The notes under the pieces are model-generated. The model saw nothing but the letters and a program-made list of their open reading frames with translations, was not told the origin of the DNA and ran no database searches. Shown here in pieces: positions 9,081-20,600 of a DNA stretch of 64,000 nucleotides. The stretch lies in NCBI GenBank assembly GCA_001510575.1, contig LNGK01000008.1, positions 1,624,340 through 1,688,339 of the forward strand, given 5' to 3'. The position numbers and the translations under genes are program-made. Positions within the stretch are counted from its first letter, which is position 1; every line of letters begins with the position of its first letter. The stretch is from Knoxdaviesia capensis. Lineage: Eukaryota; Ascomycota; Sordariomycetes; Microascales; Gondwanamycetaceae.

Positions 9081-11750
9081 TCAACCCTCTTCATCTTCAT
9101 CGTCTTCTTGGAAGACCTCCCGGTTTTCAACTAGCCCGTTCAATATTAGCCGCCGTGAATACGCCTGGCTGGGCGTGTCCCCGCGCTTGAACTGGCCACG
9201 CGAAAGCAGCCGCGAGATTGCCGACATCACATCATCCTGCTTCTGTCCATCCGCAGCCGTATACGTCAAGCTATTGTGCCTGGCCAGACACGGAAAAGTG
9301 GCGTCGGTAGCGCCAAGCGTGATGACCATGGCGGAACCGGCCTCCATGTCCTCGTCGTCGTCCACTTTCCGGCGCTTGGCTCGCTGGCGCTCCAGCCGAG
9401 AATCCCGCGCCTTGGGCCGCACAATATCGAAGTGTAGGGAGCTCTGTTGTGGCTTGCCACTGGCCGGCCGCTTGATTCGGAGACACATTATGATTCCGAA
9501 AAAGGGCCGGTGCGAGAAGTCACTCTCAAGCTCTTGCCATGCGGTCTTCATGCCATCGAGAATATCCGCCTGTAGTCGGCTGCCAACGGAGCCGTATTCC
9601 CGGTTTTTGACCTGAACAAGAACAAAGCTCATCATTCCATCAGCCAGCTTGACCGGGATTAGCAGGTCAACCCCGGCGTAGAGCTGCGGGAGGAAGAAAG
9701 CCAATGCTCGATCATAGGCCATAGAGAGTCTCTTTTCCGTCGGGCGTTGAACCATTCGCGAAAAATGGTTGAAGAAAAGCGTCCCGTCCAACAGCGCCGG
9801 CGCCGTCCCACGCTCCTCGAGCTCCCGAACAGCCTCCCCACCCAACAAGGATTCCAGAAACCCACGTACCGGGGCTGGATGAGGACATTCCGCATCTGGA
9901 TCCCACGCGACGAGGTCCATGGCATGCAGCAGGATCACCGCGGAAACCATTTCGCCCGTATCTCCGACATTGACAACAGGGCCAGCGGACAGCAAAGCCT
10001 CCAAAAGTGGTGCCCATGAGTTTTGCACAATCCAGCGGGCTGCGGCATGGGCAAGAAGGGGCTCGCTGGGCTGCACAGAATCGATGATCTTGCGGGTATC
10101 CGAGATTGAAATAATGTACCGCATGTACCCTGCCACCAGTTTGTCGGCCATTTCAGGCTGAGAAATATGGAAGGATAACCGGGCGGAAAGAATGGCCAAT
10201 TTCCGGGGTAAGGAGTCTTCCGGGTCTGCTTGGACCAGCTTTCCAAAGCACATACGGGCAACCTCAGACACAGGCCGTTGGCTTCGAACATGGGCGTACC
10301 AGAGGGGCCGACCAAATTTTGCCAGGTGCCCCAAACCATCTTCGATAGCTGTCTCTTCCTGTGCGAATATATCAAAAGTATCAACTTCGTATATTGGAGG
10401 TAGGAGGCGTGTTGGGGAAGTGGCAGCGCGCTGACTGGGATCGCGTGATGACTGGGGAAGAAAGTTGCTGATGGCCGAACTGGTATCCAGAACAAGGCCG
10501 AAGACCGGACTCTTGAATATTGTTGGCTGCTCTCTAGCAGCGCGCAATGCCCGGCGGAACCCTCGAAAGCAAACGCCGTCATGGGCTAGGAGATGCCTGG
10601 CTTCGTCAATGCAGAATAGGAACGGAACGGGCTTGTTCCTTTGAGCCTTAGGCAGACTCAGCGATGCTTGAGGGGGATTATTGTCATTTGAGGACTCCAG
10701 CGCAGCCTTCCATGTCTGCACATCGGATGACAGTTGACTGTCCATTTCCTTGACCAGACTCTCAAAGGTTGGTCCGGATAACGGATCACCGCTCTTTAGT
10801 TTCAAGAGAATATCGTCTCTTGATAGACTGTGGAAGGCATAAGCCAAATCGGGGTCTCCCTCCAGCTTCTCGCATATATTGACAATACGCGACCACATAC
10901 CCTCTCTCAAATGTGTGTATCTTGGCTTGGCCAAGAGACAAAAGAGACCCGAGGCGGTTATACCGGCGGCTTTACAAGCCATCACAGCTGAGTATTGCCA
11001 GTAAAGTGCCACTCTCCACCTCACTGTCATGCCATTAACCCCCTTATCTGGCTGAAAAAATCCACCAGTCCGGGTTCCCGGAGGGAATGCAGAAGTGGTC
11101 GGCGGCGCCAGCGAGAGGTAGAAGAAGAAGTGGCCTTGTTTTGCTGCTATCTGGCTAATAGCGTAAGACTTTCCGGAACCGGAAGGGGAGACGAGGGAGG
11201 AATATGGAGAGAGAAACTTTTCATGATCGTATTTGGCCGATAGATCAATCAGCGTGGAGAGTAAGAAGGAGCTGGATGGCTGTCTTGTCGTAATGGAAGA
11301 TGACTGATTGAAAAACGCCGACTCTAGAAGCTTCTCGTCTGCAGCAACTTCTCTTTCTCCATGAGATGTCATGAGTAATGATAGCCGAGAAATTATCAAG
11401 TCCATATCGGTGGTGCTATCGAGGTGATGGGATATCGGGAGAATGTTGATCCAGATATGAATCGCATCATTGATGTCTATGGAAGGTGAAATTGCCGAGC
11501 GAATATGGGAGGGGACCGGTGGCTCCCTGCGCTTGACCTTTTTGGCTAACTTAGAAGCATAGCGGAAAGCTGCAGACTTGATGGCAATCAAATCAAAATC
11601 GCCATCGTCGTCATCCTCAGAGGTGTCTGTGGAAGCCGCGATTATGGCTGATGTTTCTGGATCCCATTGAGTAAGGGAAATGAACTCCTCCATTGAGCGG
11701 CAATGCCGCCATTGTTGCGTGATAGACCGTGGGATGATTGTGGGCTGCAT
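9081..11750 (-). CDS. P-loop NTPase fused to PD-(D/E)xK-like nuclease, Crinkler-like architecture
   Basis: A single 889-residue open frame with no evident intron. Residues 188-195 (SPSGSGKS) form a Walker A loop whose first glycine is replaced by serine. Hydrophobic FLFCIDEARHLL with D382/E383 is a Walker B. From about residue 590 a second domain contains AGVDLLIPV, then D695 and Q713-V-K715 on strand VLVQVKN. That D-x17-QxK spacing fits a restriction-endonuclease-fold active site. Near residues 770-790 an Arg/Lys-rich stretch (RLERQRAKRRK) followed by an acidic run looks like a nuclear localisation signal. NTPase plus endonuclease-fold pairing is known from the eukaryotic Crinkler-type effector and conflict proteins. 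Assignment here is from motifs only. It sits on the same strand as the broken secreted gene, in a gene-poor island. Confidence 0.65.
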   Translation of the reverse strand: MQPTIIPRSITQQWRHCRSMEEFISLTQWDPETSAIIAASTDTSEDDDDGDFDLIAIKSAAFRYASKLAKKVKRREPPVPSHIRSAISPSIDINDAIHIWINILPISHHLDSTTDMDLIISRLSLLMTSHGEREVAADEKLLESAFFNQSSSITTRQPSSSFLLSTLIDLSAKYDHEKFLSPYSSLVSPSGSGKSYAISQIAAKQGHFFFYLSLAPPTTSAFPPGTRTGGFFQPDKGVNGMTVRWRVALYWQYSAVMACKAAGITASGLFCLLAKPRYTHLREGMWSRIVNICEKLEGDPDLAYAFHSLSRDDILLKLKSGDPLSGPTFESLVKEMDSQLSSDVQTWKAALESSNDNNPPQASLSLPKAQRNKPVPFLFCIDEARHLLAHDGVCFRGFRRALRAAREQPTIFKSPVFGLVLDTSSAISNFLPQSSRDPSQRAATSPTRLLPPIYEVDTFDIFAQEETAIEDGLGHLAKFGRPLWYAHVRSQRPVSEVARMCFGKLVQADPEDSLPRKLAILSARLSFHISQPEMADKLVAGYMRYIISISDTRKIIDSVQPSEPLLAHAAARWIVQNSWAPLLEALLSAGPVVNVGDTGEMVSAVILLHAMDLVAWDPDAECPHPAPVRGFLESLLGGEAVRELEERGTAPALLDGTLFFNHFSRMVQRPTEKRLSMAYDRALAFFLPQLYAGVDLLIPVKLADGMMSFVLVQVKNREYGSVGSRLQADILDGMKTAWQELESDFSHRPFFGIIMCLRIKRPASGKPQQSSLHFDIVRPKARDSRLERQRAKRRKVDDDEDMEAGSAMVITLGATDATFPCLARHNSLTYTAADGQKQDDVMSAISRLLSRGQFKRGDTPSQAYSRRLILNGLVENREVFQEDDEDEEG

Positions 11751-12511
11751 GGTGAAAGAGAGTTAGCTGAGACAGTGAAGGTTTTGAGGATTTCAAGTTG
11801 GTAATGGACTTAAGTGGAAGATGATAGAGGAAGAGTTTTCCGCTCTGATGTTTGCATCTGTGTTACCAAATCTATTACGCAGCACCTGCCCGTTGTTATG
11901 TTGGCCTCCGCAGTCTCAGGTTAGGGAAGGTGCCATTAGTCTCTATATTTCGCTCTTCGGTCACACCAACCCTAGGCAGCCCTAATTTTAATAGAAATCT
12001 TGAGGTTGAATGATACTTGGCGTCTATTTTCATATATAAGCTGGGGCTTTTATTCGAGGAAGGGCTATGCCGAGCTCTCGAATGAATATCTAGTATATTG
12101 GTTCTCTATCGTTAGAACTTTGAAGTGCTCATCTGAATGTGAAATATCGGTATTCTGAGTGTTGACATCCTCGATTTGCCCATTCATCCATCTCAGGGTT
12201 CTATCTCATACTTCGCCCTCGCCCTGCCATGTTCATATGATACCTGGCTTTTTATCTCACCAGTTGCTCTATTCTATATGACCCATCAACTAACACTAAA
12301 GTACACCAACAATGACCTCAATCGTGATGGCTACGCTTCCGTTGGCCATGACATTGGCCAAAATAGCAATTTCTCTTCTCCTCTTTGGAGGAACCCCTCC
12401 TATCCGGATCATGCTTTCAGCCATCAAATTTTCAGCCAACTCCGCCAGGAATACTACAAACAAAATCAGTGGCTTCAATTATTCTGAGCTGTCTAATTTC
12501 CATCCCCTTGA
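11751..12511. other. Intergenic upstream of the NTPase-nuclease gene
   Basis: This holds the presumed promoter of the minus-strand NTPase-nuclease gene and AT-richer sequence toward 12.2 kb. Short open frames at 12.18-12.5 kb have no clear repeat register. They may be older sequence of the adjacent HEAT-repeat relic. Confidence 0.4.
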
Positions 12512-13340
12512 CTGTCGAGGTTATTACAGCAAGTCTTAGATGTCGCCTGGTTTCCGCAGTCCGTGTCCGGGACTTCTGTCCTTCCGGTACTCCTCGAGAG
12601 TCTGAACAATGAGGATGAAAAACGCCGCCTTCGGGCAATCATGATACTCGGCAGCCATTGGTATCTGCCAGAATCAGTCCTTCGAGTCATGATCGATTTA
12701 GTGGACAAAAATACATTGTCTTACGTTCAGGCGACCAAATACATGCTTGAATCCCAGGAACAGCTGCCAAAAGAGATGAAGAGATTATTAATCAAGCAGC
12801 TTAGTTATGATCCCGACTCGAATTCACAAAATCGAGCAACAAACCTGCTAAGAATCACGCCCTGGTTATCCCCGGTGAGCTTGGAATCTTTTGTACTACA
12901 GCTTCATAGCGAGACTCCCCACATACGATACGCAGCGATCAGGGTACTGTCGGGGCAGGAAGTCCTTCCTGCGGCACCTCTTGAAGTTGTCATTGAAGAG
13001 CTGAACTCTAAGATCAAAAATCAATAATGGTAGCAATTGGAGTACTTAATTCACTCGAAATTCCCGAGGCAGCTCTTCTACCAATCATCAAGATGGTCCT
13101 TGATCCAGACTACGTAGCGAAACCCCTGGAGTCGTGAGCTTGATGCACAGTCAGAGATCCCTTCCTGATGCAGCTCTGCGAGCCTTTATCGGACATCTTC
13201 ACAACGAAAACACACAATATATGGTATCCGCAAGTCATCTACTTCTATGCTTCTTCGTCAGCACACACTTGGAGTGGAGGCTCTTCAAGCCAGACTCAAA
13301 TTCCTACCTAGGGTCCAGTATTTCCATTCTCATATGACGA
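12512..13340 (+). pseudogene. Frameshifted HEAT-repeat relic, STAND/NLR-like C-terminus
   Basis: Three successive plus-strand frames together spell about seven repeats of 32-35 residues, each starting near LPxxxL: 12512-13027, 13027-13137 and 13134-13337. Examples are LPESVLRVMIDLVDKN, LSPVSLESFVLQLHSE and LPDAALRAFIGHLHNE, each followed by an R/Y-x-x-A-x-x-VL helix. The repeat register matches the HEAT-like repeats found behind NACHT/STAND domains in many fungal NLR-like proteins. No NACHT domain, start codon or intact frame remains. Frame breaks lie near 13025 (TAATG overlap) and 13134, with an upstream TGA at 12509-12511. The likely state is a decaying fragment. Confidence 0.6.
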
Positions 13341-14559
13341 TTGAATAGAATATCAAGCAAGCATCTATCCCTACAAGCGGCATACTGCTGTATACGAGCA
13401 TATTTTGCTTTGCACTCAGGTGCTTCGCTGCACGGAAGAAGGGTGTACTCTACTGGGAGATTCTCCGTCAACATCACACATGTGATTTGAAGGCCGGTCC
13501 ATCCGGTGGGAAAACTGGCAGGACCTAAACTGGACGGCGGTAAGTCAGGAGCAGGAGATGCGACTTAAGAAAGATTGGTCCTTTTTCAAAGACCGTCAGT
13601 ATATGTGAGGAAAGGGATATTACTGCCGACACATAGCGGAAATCTAATATAAACTTTGATTCTGGATAAAGATTTGGGTACTAAATCTATAATCATCAGG
13701 TAGTGAGTGTATATTCTGATTATGATGTATGCTTCCTACGTATTTATTCCTCTGTTTATGTTACCACTATATAGATTTAGTTTATTTGGGGCTGTATGAT
13801 TATCACACTTGTAATAGAAAGATTTCTAGTTAGAAAAAACCCCCTTTTGGGATTTTGTCCTGGATGTTCTTGAACTGGTTCCGGTGCCCCACTTTTCTGG
13901 TTCCTAGGGCCGTTAGGGGCCGAATCTCCGGCCCGGATCTTTCTAAGTCAACCCCGGATAAGAACACTTCGGATGCCATCCCACTTGGCCACTGATACGC
14001 CTCTGCGGCTCAAAGGCTGGCGTTACCTGGATGTCGTTTGTTGTTAGCCAACCTTATTTTCCTTCTTCCTTCAGACTAGGTGTGGTTGGATTTCTAGTGA
14101 ACGGCGGCCCGGAGCTTTAGTCAGGAATATCTGAGCATTTCGGTAGACGTGGGTTGAACGTAAAGTTAGAATAACTCCTACTCCGAGTGAATCGTCTGTC
14201 TCATAGGCACCTCACGAGAAGCTTTGAAGCTAAGGAGCAGGGTTCCAGACGTGGTAGTGTTGCTGCTCCCGAGGAGCTCTGAGTTCTTGCTCGCTTCAGG
14301 CGAATGTACAAGAAGACAAGAAAGAGCATCACTCAATTCTGCCATCTGTTGATGCCCGCCCGGGTACAACAGCACGCCGCTCGGGCTGTGTACTGTACTG
14401 CGATACCTGCCCATCCAAGATGCCGTATGTTACCAGGAGAAGCCCTAAGATATTAGGGTCTGGACTGGGCTGCCAACGTGATTAATCACGTGGAACTGGA
14501 CAGAATGTTTCAGAACATCCCGGGAGAGCTGGTTAATCCATGGCAAAACACTGGGCCAA
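13341..14559. other. Intergenic, AT-richer spacer
   Basis: No gene is supported. The 13.35-13.85 kb part is AT-richer than its surroundings. A TGTACTGTACTG motif copy lies at 14388-14402. This spacer marks the right side of the accessory island before the sub2 promoter. Confidence 0.5.
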
Positions 14560-15020
14560 CAGTTGTTTCTCCAGCTCCTTTTCGACTTTGCCACCTCCCT
14601 TGCCTGCCTTCGTTTCCTTATTTTCAGTCAGCCTCATTTATCCCCTAGCTTTTTTTCTTCCTTAACAACCAGAAGAGTCTCTTTCTGTCCACCTTGAATC
14701 ATCGTCCTAGAGTGTTTATCAATTCTTGGTCATTGACTCTTTTTTCTTCTTCTTCTTTCTTCTTTCATCACCGTCTTTTTTCTCATCCTTTCTCATCTTC
14801 CTTTCTTGTTTCTTGCACTCATCCATCTTGAATCCCTAGTCCACACTTTGCTAGTGATTTTTTCGTCACCTCGTCTTTGAGATACTCCAGCTTCTTTTTT
14901 TTTTTTTGACTTATTCTCTTTTGCTTTTCCTCCTCCCCCTCAATTTTTTTTTCCTCTTTTCATCGCTAAATTTTCACAACCACACCAACTCAACTCAACA
15001 CCCCATCAACTCAATTCACC
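14560..15020 (+). promoter_or_regulatory. Pyrimidine-rich promoter and leader of sub2
   Basis: Long CT/T tracts run from about 14560 to 14960, followed by a CA-rich segment ending in CACCATGTC, a strong fungal start context. The pattern fits a core promoter plus 5' UTR. Confidence 0.6.
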
Positions 15021-17626
15021 ATGTCGAACGAAGACGATCTCATCGACTACTCTGACGAGGAGATCGAAACCAAGGATACCGGTGCGGCTTCCAATGGAAA
15101 AAAGACCGAAATCGCCGGCGCCGGCAATGTCGACAAGAAGGGTTCTTACGTCGGCATCCATTCGACTGGTTTCCGCGACTTTCTCCTGAAGCCCGAGCTC
15201 GTCCGCGCTATTGGCGACTGCGGATTCGAACATCCTTCCGAGGGTCAGTCATGATATACTTCTAATGCTTTTTCAAGTCACAACCCCCAACTCCTAGCCC
15301 TCAAAGCGTCCGTCCATCTCGCAAGCGAAAGATACAATTCCAAAAATGAAGGGATCTCAACCGAAGCGAGAACACAATGGCGGTCTTTTCTTTTCGACGC
15401 GCGAACGCGCTTCGATCTCGGCACAGCTGGGTCTGGGCGTACCCGCGGCATCGTTACACTTGCTACAGTTTATTCCGGGAGGAAGAGTGTATGCAATGAA
15501 ACGTCCCCAACGCATCATTTGCCTATGGAATGGCCATTTAATTTGGAATTCGGCCCTCGTCGTAACGTCCTGTTAAATGTGTTTCTCCTGGCCATCATAA
15601 CCTTCGAGCTCGGCAACACACCATTGCTTGCTCTTTGGTTTGTTTGTTTGGGTTTTTTTCTTTTCGGAATAATATCGGCGGATATGAGGGGGAAAGGAGC
15701 TTCAGAGGATTGGTACTCCAGCGACTGCACAGGTTGAATTCATTACCCTATAGACGGATCTGGACAACCCTGTCGCGTCGTGGTACCATTTACGACGTCC
15801 TCTCACGCGACGGTTGTTCAAGAAACTATCTTCGAGATTGGGGTGATACCCTCTCACAACGATTCGCGGGTCTCGATGGCTGTCTATTCTTGTCCTTGGA
15901 ATATAGGATGGAAGATGATGAGCCTGGTGGATTTTTCCGCAACTATCGACGCGACGAGATTTATGGACCGCTCTGTTGCCTTCCCGACCCCCTTCATATC
16001 CATTTCGTTAATGTTGATTCGCGGTACCTTCGGGTATGTCGGGTGATTGAATGTATCTTCAGTGCCATTTACAGCATGGCTAAACGAACACTCCAACCGA
16101 CGACGACACTTGGCGATGATGGACGGGCACTTTCAGCCCCCTTTTTCTCCCTTATCTTCACCCTTTCTTTTTCCGTTCTTGAGATGCCCCTTTCACCCGT
16201 TTTATTTTCTTCTCGTTGCTGGCCCCCTTCCATCACTTCTTGTTACCATCGTCTCTTCATTTATTGATCAATCATCTAACTGTGACGATACACCCTACAG
16301 TCCAGCAAACTTGCATTCCTCAGGCCCTTCTCGGTGGTGATATCATTTGCCAGGCCAAGTCCGGTCTGGGAAAGACTGCGGTCTTTGTTCTCACTACTCT
16401 CCAGCAGCTGGAGCCCGTGAACGGTGAGGTTTCGGTCCTTGTCATGTGCCACACCCGTGAGCTGGCCTTCCAGATCCGCAACGAGTACAACCGTTTCTCC
16501 AAGTACATGCCGGAGATCAAGACTTCCGTGTTCTACGGTGGAACTCCCATGCAGAAGGATGTGGAAATCATCAAGAACAAGGACACCTGCCCTCACATCA
16601 TTGTTGGTACTCCGGGTCGTCTCAACGCTCTTGTTCGCGACAAGGTTCTTCGCCTCGGTAGCGTCCGTATCTTCGTTCTCGACGAGTGCGACAAGATGCT
16701 TGACCAAATTGGTAAGTCGTTGTTATATATTTGTGTCCCCTATCCTTCACACATCATCGAAAGTCACTAACCATTTATTTTCCTCGCATCTGCTCAGACA
16801 TGCGCCGTGATGTTCAGGATATCTTCCGGGCTACTCCTCAGCAGAAGCAGGTTATGATGTTCTCGGCTACCCTCTCGGATGAGGTCAAGCCTATCTGCCG
16901 CAAGTTCATGCAGAACCCGACGGAGCACTATGTCGATGAGGATACCAAGCTCACCCTCCACGGTCTTCAGCAATACTACATTGCCCTGATGGAGAGCGAG
17001 AAGAACCGCAAGCTCAACGACCTGCTTGACAGCCTCCAGTTCAACCAGGTCATCATCTTCGTCAAGAGCACTGTCCGGGCTACCGAGCTGGACAAGCTTC
17101 TTCGCGAGTGCGGTTTCCCCTCGATCGCGGTCCACTCCGGTGTCAGCCAGGAGGAGCGGTAAGTTTTTATTATTATCGTAATCTCGAGTTGGAAAACGAT
17201 TCTAATGTTCAATGTGTTATCGTCACCTACAGTATCCGGCGCTACAAGGAGTTCAAGGAGTTCAACAAGCGCATCTGCGTCGCCACCGATGTTTTTGGTC
17301 GTGGTATTGATATTGAGCGTATCAACCTGGCCATTAACTACGATCTTCCTGCTGATGCCGACTCGTACCTCCACCGCGTTGGTCGTGCCGGTCGTTTCGG
17401 TACTAAGGGCCTGGCTATCTCGTTTGTGTCGTCTGACGCCGACAAGGAGGTTCTCAAGTCAATCGAGAAGCGCTTTGAGGTTGCTCTTCCGTACGTATCC
17501 CCGATATCATTCCGTCACGTCCCTGGTTTCTTGCCTCAGCATCTAACATTCTATCTTTTTTTTCTTTGCTTTTCTAGTGAGTTCCCCAAGGAAGGCATTG
17601 ATGCCAGCACCTACATGGCTTCTTAA
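15021..17626 (+). CDS. sub2: ATP-dependent RNA helicase Sub2/UAP56 (DECD box)
   Basis: Five exons are inferred: 15021-15243, 16301-16711, 16798-17158, 17233-17490 and 17578-17626. They give 433 residues, close to the family's usual length. Seen in order: the acidic N-terminus (LIDYSDEE), STGFRDF with the Q-motif region, AKSGLGKT (motif I), HTRELAFQI (Ia), TPGR (Ib), DECD (motif II, about 201-204), SAT (III), IIFVKS (IV), ATDVFGRGIDIERIN (V) and HRVGRAGRFG (VI). Sub2 acts in spliceosome assembly and, with THO/TREX, in nuclear mRNA export. Introns 2-4 are 74-87 nt, but intron 1 is 1,057 nt. All junctions keep frame and restore conserved residues, for example SEVQQTCIPQ across intron 1. Confidence 0.96.
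15244..16300 (+). other. Unusually long first intron of sub2
   Basis: The intron starts GTCAGT, ends CTACAG and has a CTAAC branch site near 16276. It is more than ten times longer than the other introns of the gene. The interior has no frame with recognisable protein content. RNA regulation or a hosted RNA is possible but not shown. Confidence 0.85.
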
Positions 17627-20600
17627 ACCGGTCATATCACAGCGATCCCACAGGCGGTTGACTTTCTGGGATGCGTTCGTCTTTTACAGGTCGTGTTCTT
17701 TTAGTTAGGTGGTGTGGTTTCAGATTGATAGTAGTTACGGAAACCACACCTGGAGTTACTGGGATTTGGTACAAAACAAGTAGTAAATTTCGAGTCGGAG
17801 CAAATCTCTCCAAGATGCGCTTTGATTGAGAGATTCAGCTTTTCTTTTATCTCGTCTGTCACTGCTTCTGTTTTCGTTCGTGCTTCCGTAGAGTTGGAAA
17901 AGGAGGATGATCTCTCGAGCGCTTCTGTTCTCTAGCTTCATTTTGTTTTCAGTCCTCCTCATTCCTCGGCTTGCTTCGTTTTTATTTCGTCTTTGCTGAT
18001 TTGAGATAGCTACAAGAGCCAAGGAAGCCAAAGATAACCGGGCTGTTATCAAGCACATACATGTTCTCATCCGCGGTGCATCCTCTCGAACTGCGCATGG
18101 CCACAATCTTCCGGGATATCTACACTATGTCACGACCTGGGACTTAAAGGGTTGGTTTGTTCGTGAGACTTCCACGTCGGGTATTTTTACGCGCCCTCCT
18201 GCATCTTTGTCATGATGGCTCACATGCGATGTGTCCTTTATACAAGTGAGGCAACGATGAGTGAACGGGAAATCATCGAGTCCGCATATGAGCGGCTTGA
18301 TACGGAGTGAGCTGACCAAAGACAACCAGTGCTACAGAAGATACAGGTGGTCGATCTGGACGGCGAAAGAGTGAGAAGAGGGGGGAGGTACTCGTATAGG
18401 TCGGTGCTTTGCCTGGAAGGTCTCGCCACAGCGGTCACGCCACACACACGGCGGCGCGAAGCAATACAGGGCGAACGGGCGACAAGTGAAAGAAGGCCTG
18501 TAAGGCCCTGGAAGACGGACAGACACTTTTGCTTCCTTCATTCTCATCCATTTTGGTTCCGAACAGGTCTTGCAAGAAGGTCAGTGCCTGTACAAATACC
18601 ATACCGAGAGATGCCTCCGGTCGCGCGGCCACTTTGACTCAGACGAGCAAAACTCCTGAAGCAGGAGAGGGGCAACGGTCGGTCCCAAAGGCCCAGATTT
18701 TGGTTGCGTCCGTCCAATATTTCGGGTCTATTTTTCTGTCTTTGGGGGGTGGTCGGACTAGGCGCCAGCTGGCGAAAACTCACGCTTGGCCTGGGCTCTT
18801 GGTTGCCTGGGATTAGAGTGGCGATTCGCGAGAGAGAGGAGGAGGGGGCTGGAAAACTTTGGAGATTCTTCGTGTGTCTGATAAAGATTTTTTTTTCCAT
18901 CCATGTGGCCTAATTGACGTAGATCTTCGAACCAGATAAATAGATAATTTGAAGTTCATATAATGTTCTAGTACTGGTGGTGAGAAGGAAGAGCAGTAGG
19001 GGAGGGGAGGGGAGAGGCCAACCTACCGTATCGGCGTATTGGGGTACAATAGCACGCCTCTAAGTATTTTTTTCTCACGATACCCGGCTCACTGCTCGTG
19101 ATGGGTTTCCGCTTATCAATTTACTAATTTTCTTTTCTTTTTTCTTTGTCCTTGTCCCAAGTCACGCCCACTCTCTCCTCCTCCTCCCTCCGTCTTACTA
19201 TTATGTAGCCGAGCCCTAAGCCCAAACTGGCATCTCTCTTTATCAAATCGCCATAGAACCCACCCACAATCGGATAGATTATCACGGCGAGTGCTCGCCG
19301 GTATCATTTTTTGTGTTCCCATGTCTAAGTACTGCGTGTGCAGGGATCCTCAGGAATTTGCGGGACATGTTCACAAGCAACTTGGGTAGGTGAATAGCCC
19401 GCACGTCTCGCATCTGGACGAGCTGGGTGTGTCCACAGGCTACGTAGAGGCGAAGTGTCAAGTATTACCAAGTGGGCTGTCCTCGTTGGACGACGGGGTG
19501 AGGTTCTGAGGCCCGGAGGAGGCCTCTCCATCTCATACCGATAGTCAACCGGCGTGTATCTCGGCCGACCTCCGAGACGGATTGGTCAGAGATTATATAA
19601 AGGCTCCAATAGGTCAGCAATCCTGAAAGTGGTCTCGCCCTCGGGTTGATGTCCTGATTCACGATTGATTCTCTTGGATTTGGCAAGTCCCCTCGAAAGC
19701 CCTCACTTCTCGGTGTCTTTCCTCGTCCCCTAATTTGGCCCATTCAACTTGAAAGTCTGGTGACACTCTTTGACGAGGCCAGAAGACAGTCATATAAAGC
19801 CCTGGCTAGGCAACAAACGCGAATCAAGATGCTAGACGAAGGAATAAGGCTGCCCTTGTCACCCCGTCCCTCACAGATGCTGCGTGGGTGTTTGGCCACC
19901 CCCCGGGAGAGAGAGCATCTTCATGCCGATTTGGCAGCGTTCCGCCCATGGTGGAGAGGGAACAGTTGCAGTTTGCTTCAAGCCAGTTGAGAGCATCGCC
20001 CTTCGGTGTGTGATAGCAGATATCGGAGGCGTGGCCTGGACGGTATCCTGGTTCTCGGCATCAGGACAGATGCAGTAGACGGAAATGAGAACCCAGGTCT
20101 ATCAGTAGAACTCGATCACCATAAGAGGGCCCTTATGGCGCCTTTGTCGGCCCAGTGGACATATCGCCAACGCAGTCGGCTCTCCCTAGACAAGTTTGCC
20201 TCCAGTTCTGATTCCTCAGAGGAGGACCCAAGATGTTGGTAGAGTCAGCGCCTGCGTGAGTGAGGAGGGCGGCGCATCGTCAAAATGAATGGCCATCGTC
20301 GAAGCTTTCAAGTACATGGCTTGCCGAAGGCAAAAGACGTCCCAGAAACTCCGCCGCCTGTGCAGATGCCTAGTAAGCCGTCAGTATTAAATCGGAATGG
20401 ATCTTCGCCTTCAGCTCGGATATGCTACACCAGCCATGACTTCCGGCCCATGTGAGGACGACGCGAGAATGTTGCATTTCGTCGTCCCTGTACCCCAGGA
20501 AGACATTCGCGTCCTTTGAGAGAAAGCATCCAGCCTGACAAGCCAGTAAACGAGCGTCCAAAAACCCCCCCAAGTTGAGGTGGCTTTGCGGGCGGTCGGA

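Noticed and set aside
15905..16130. GATGATGA-like C boxes in sub2 intron 1 suggesting a box C/D snoRNA
   Set aside because: No matching CTGA D box or terminal stem at the right distance could be found.
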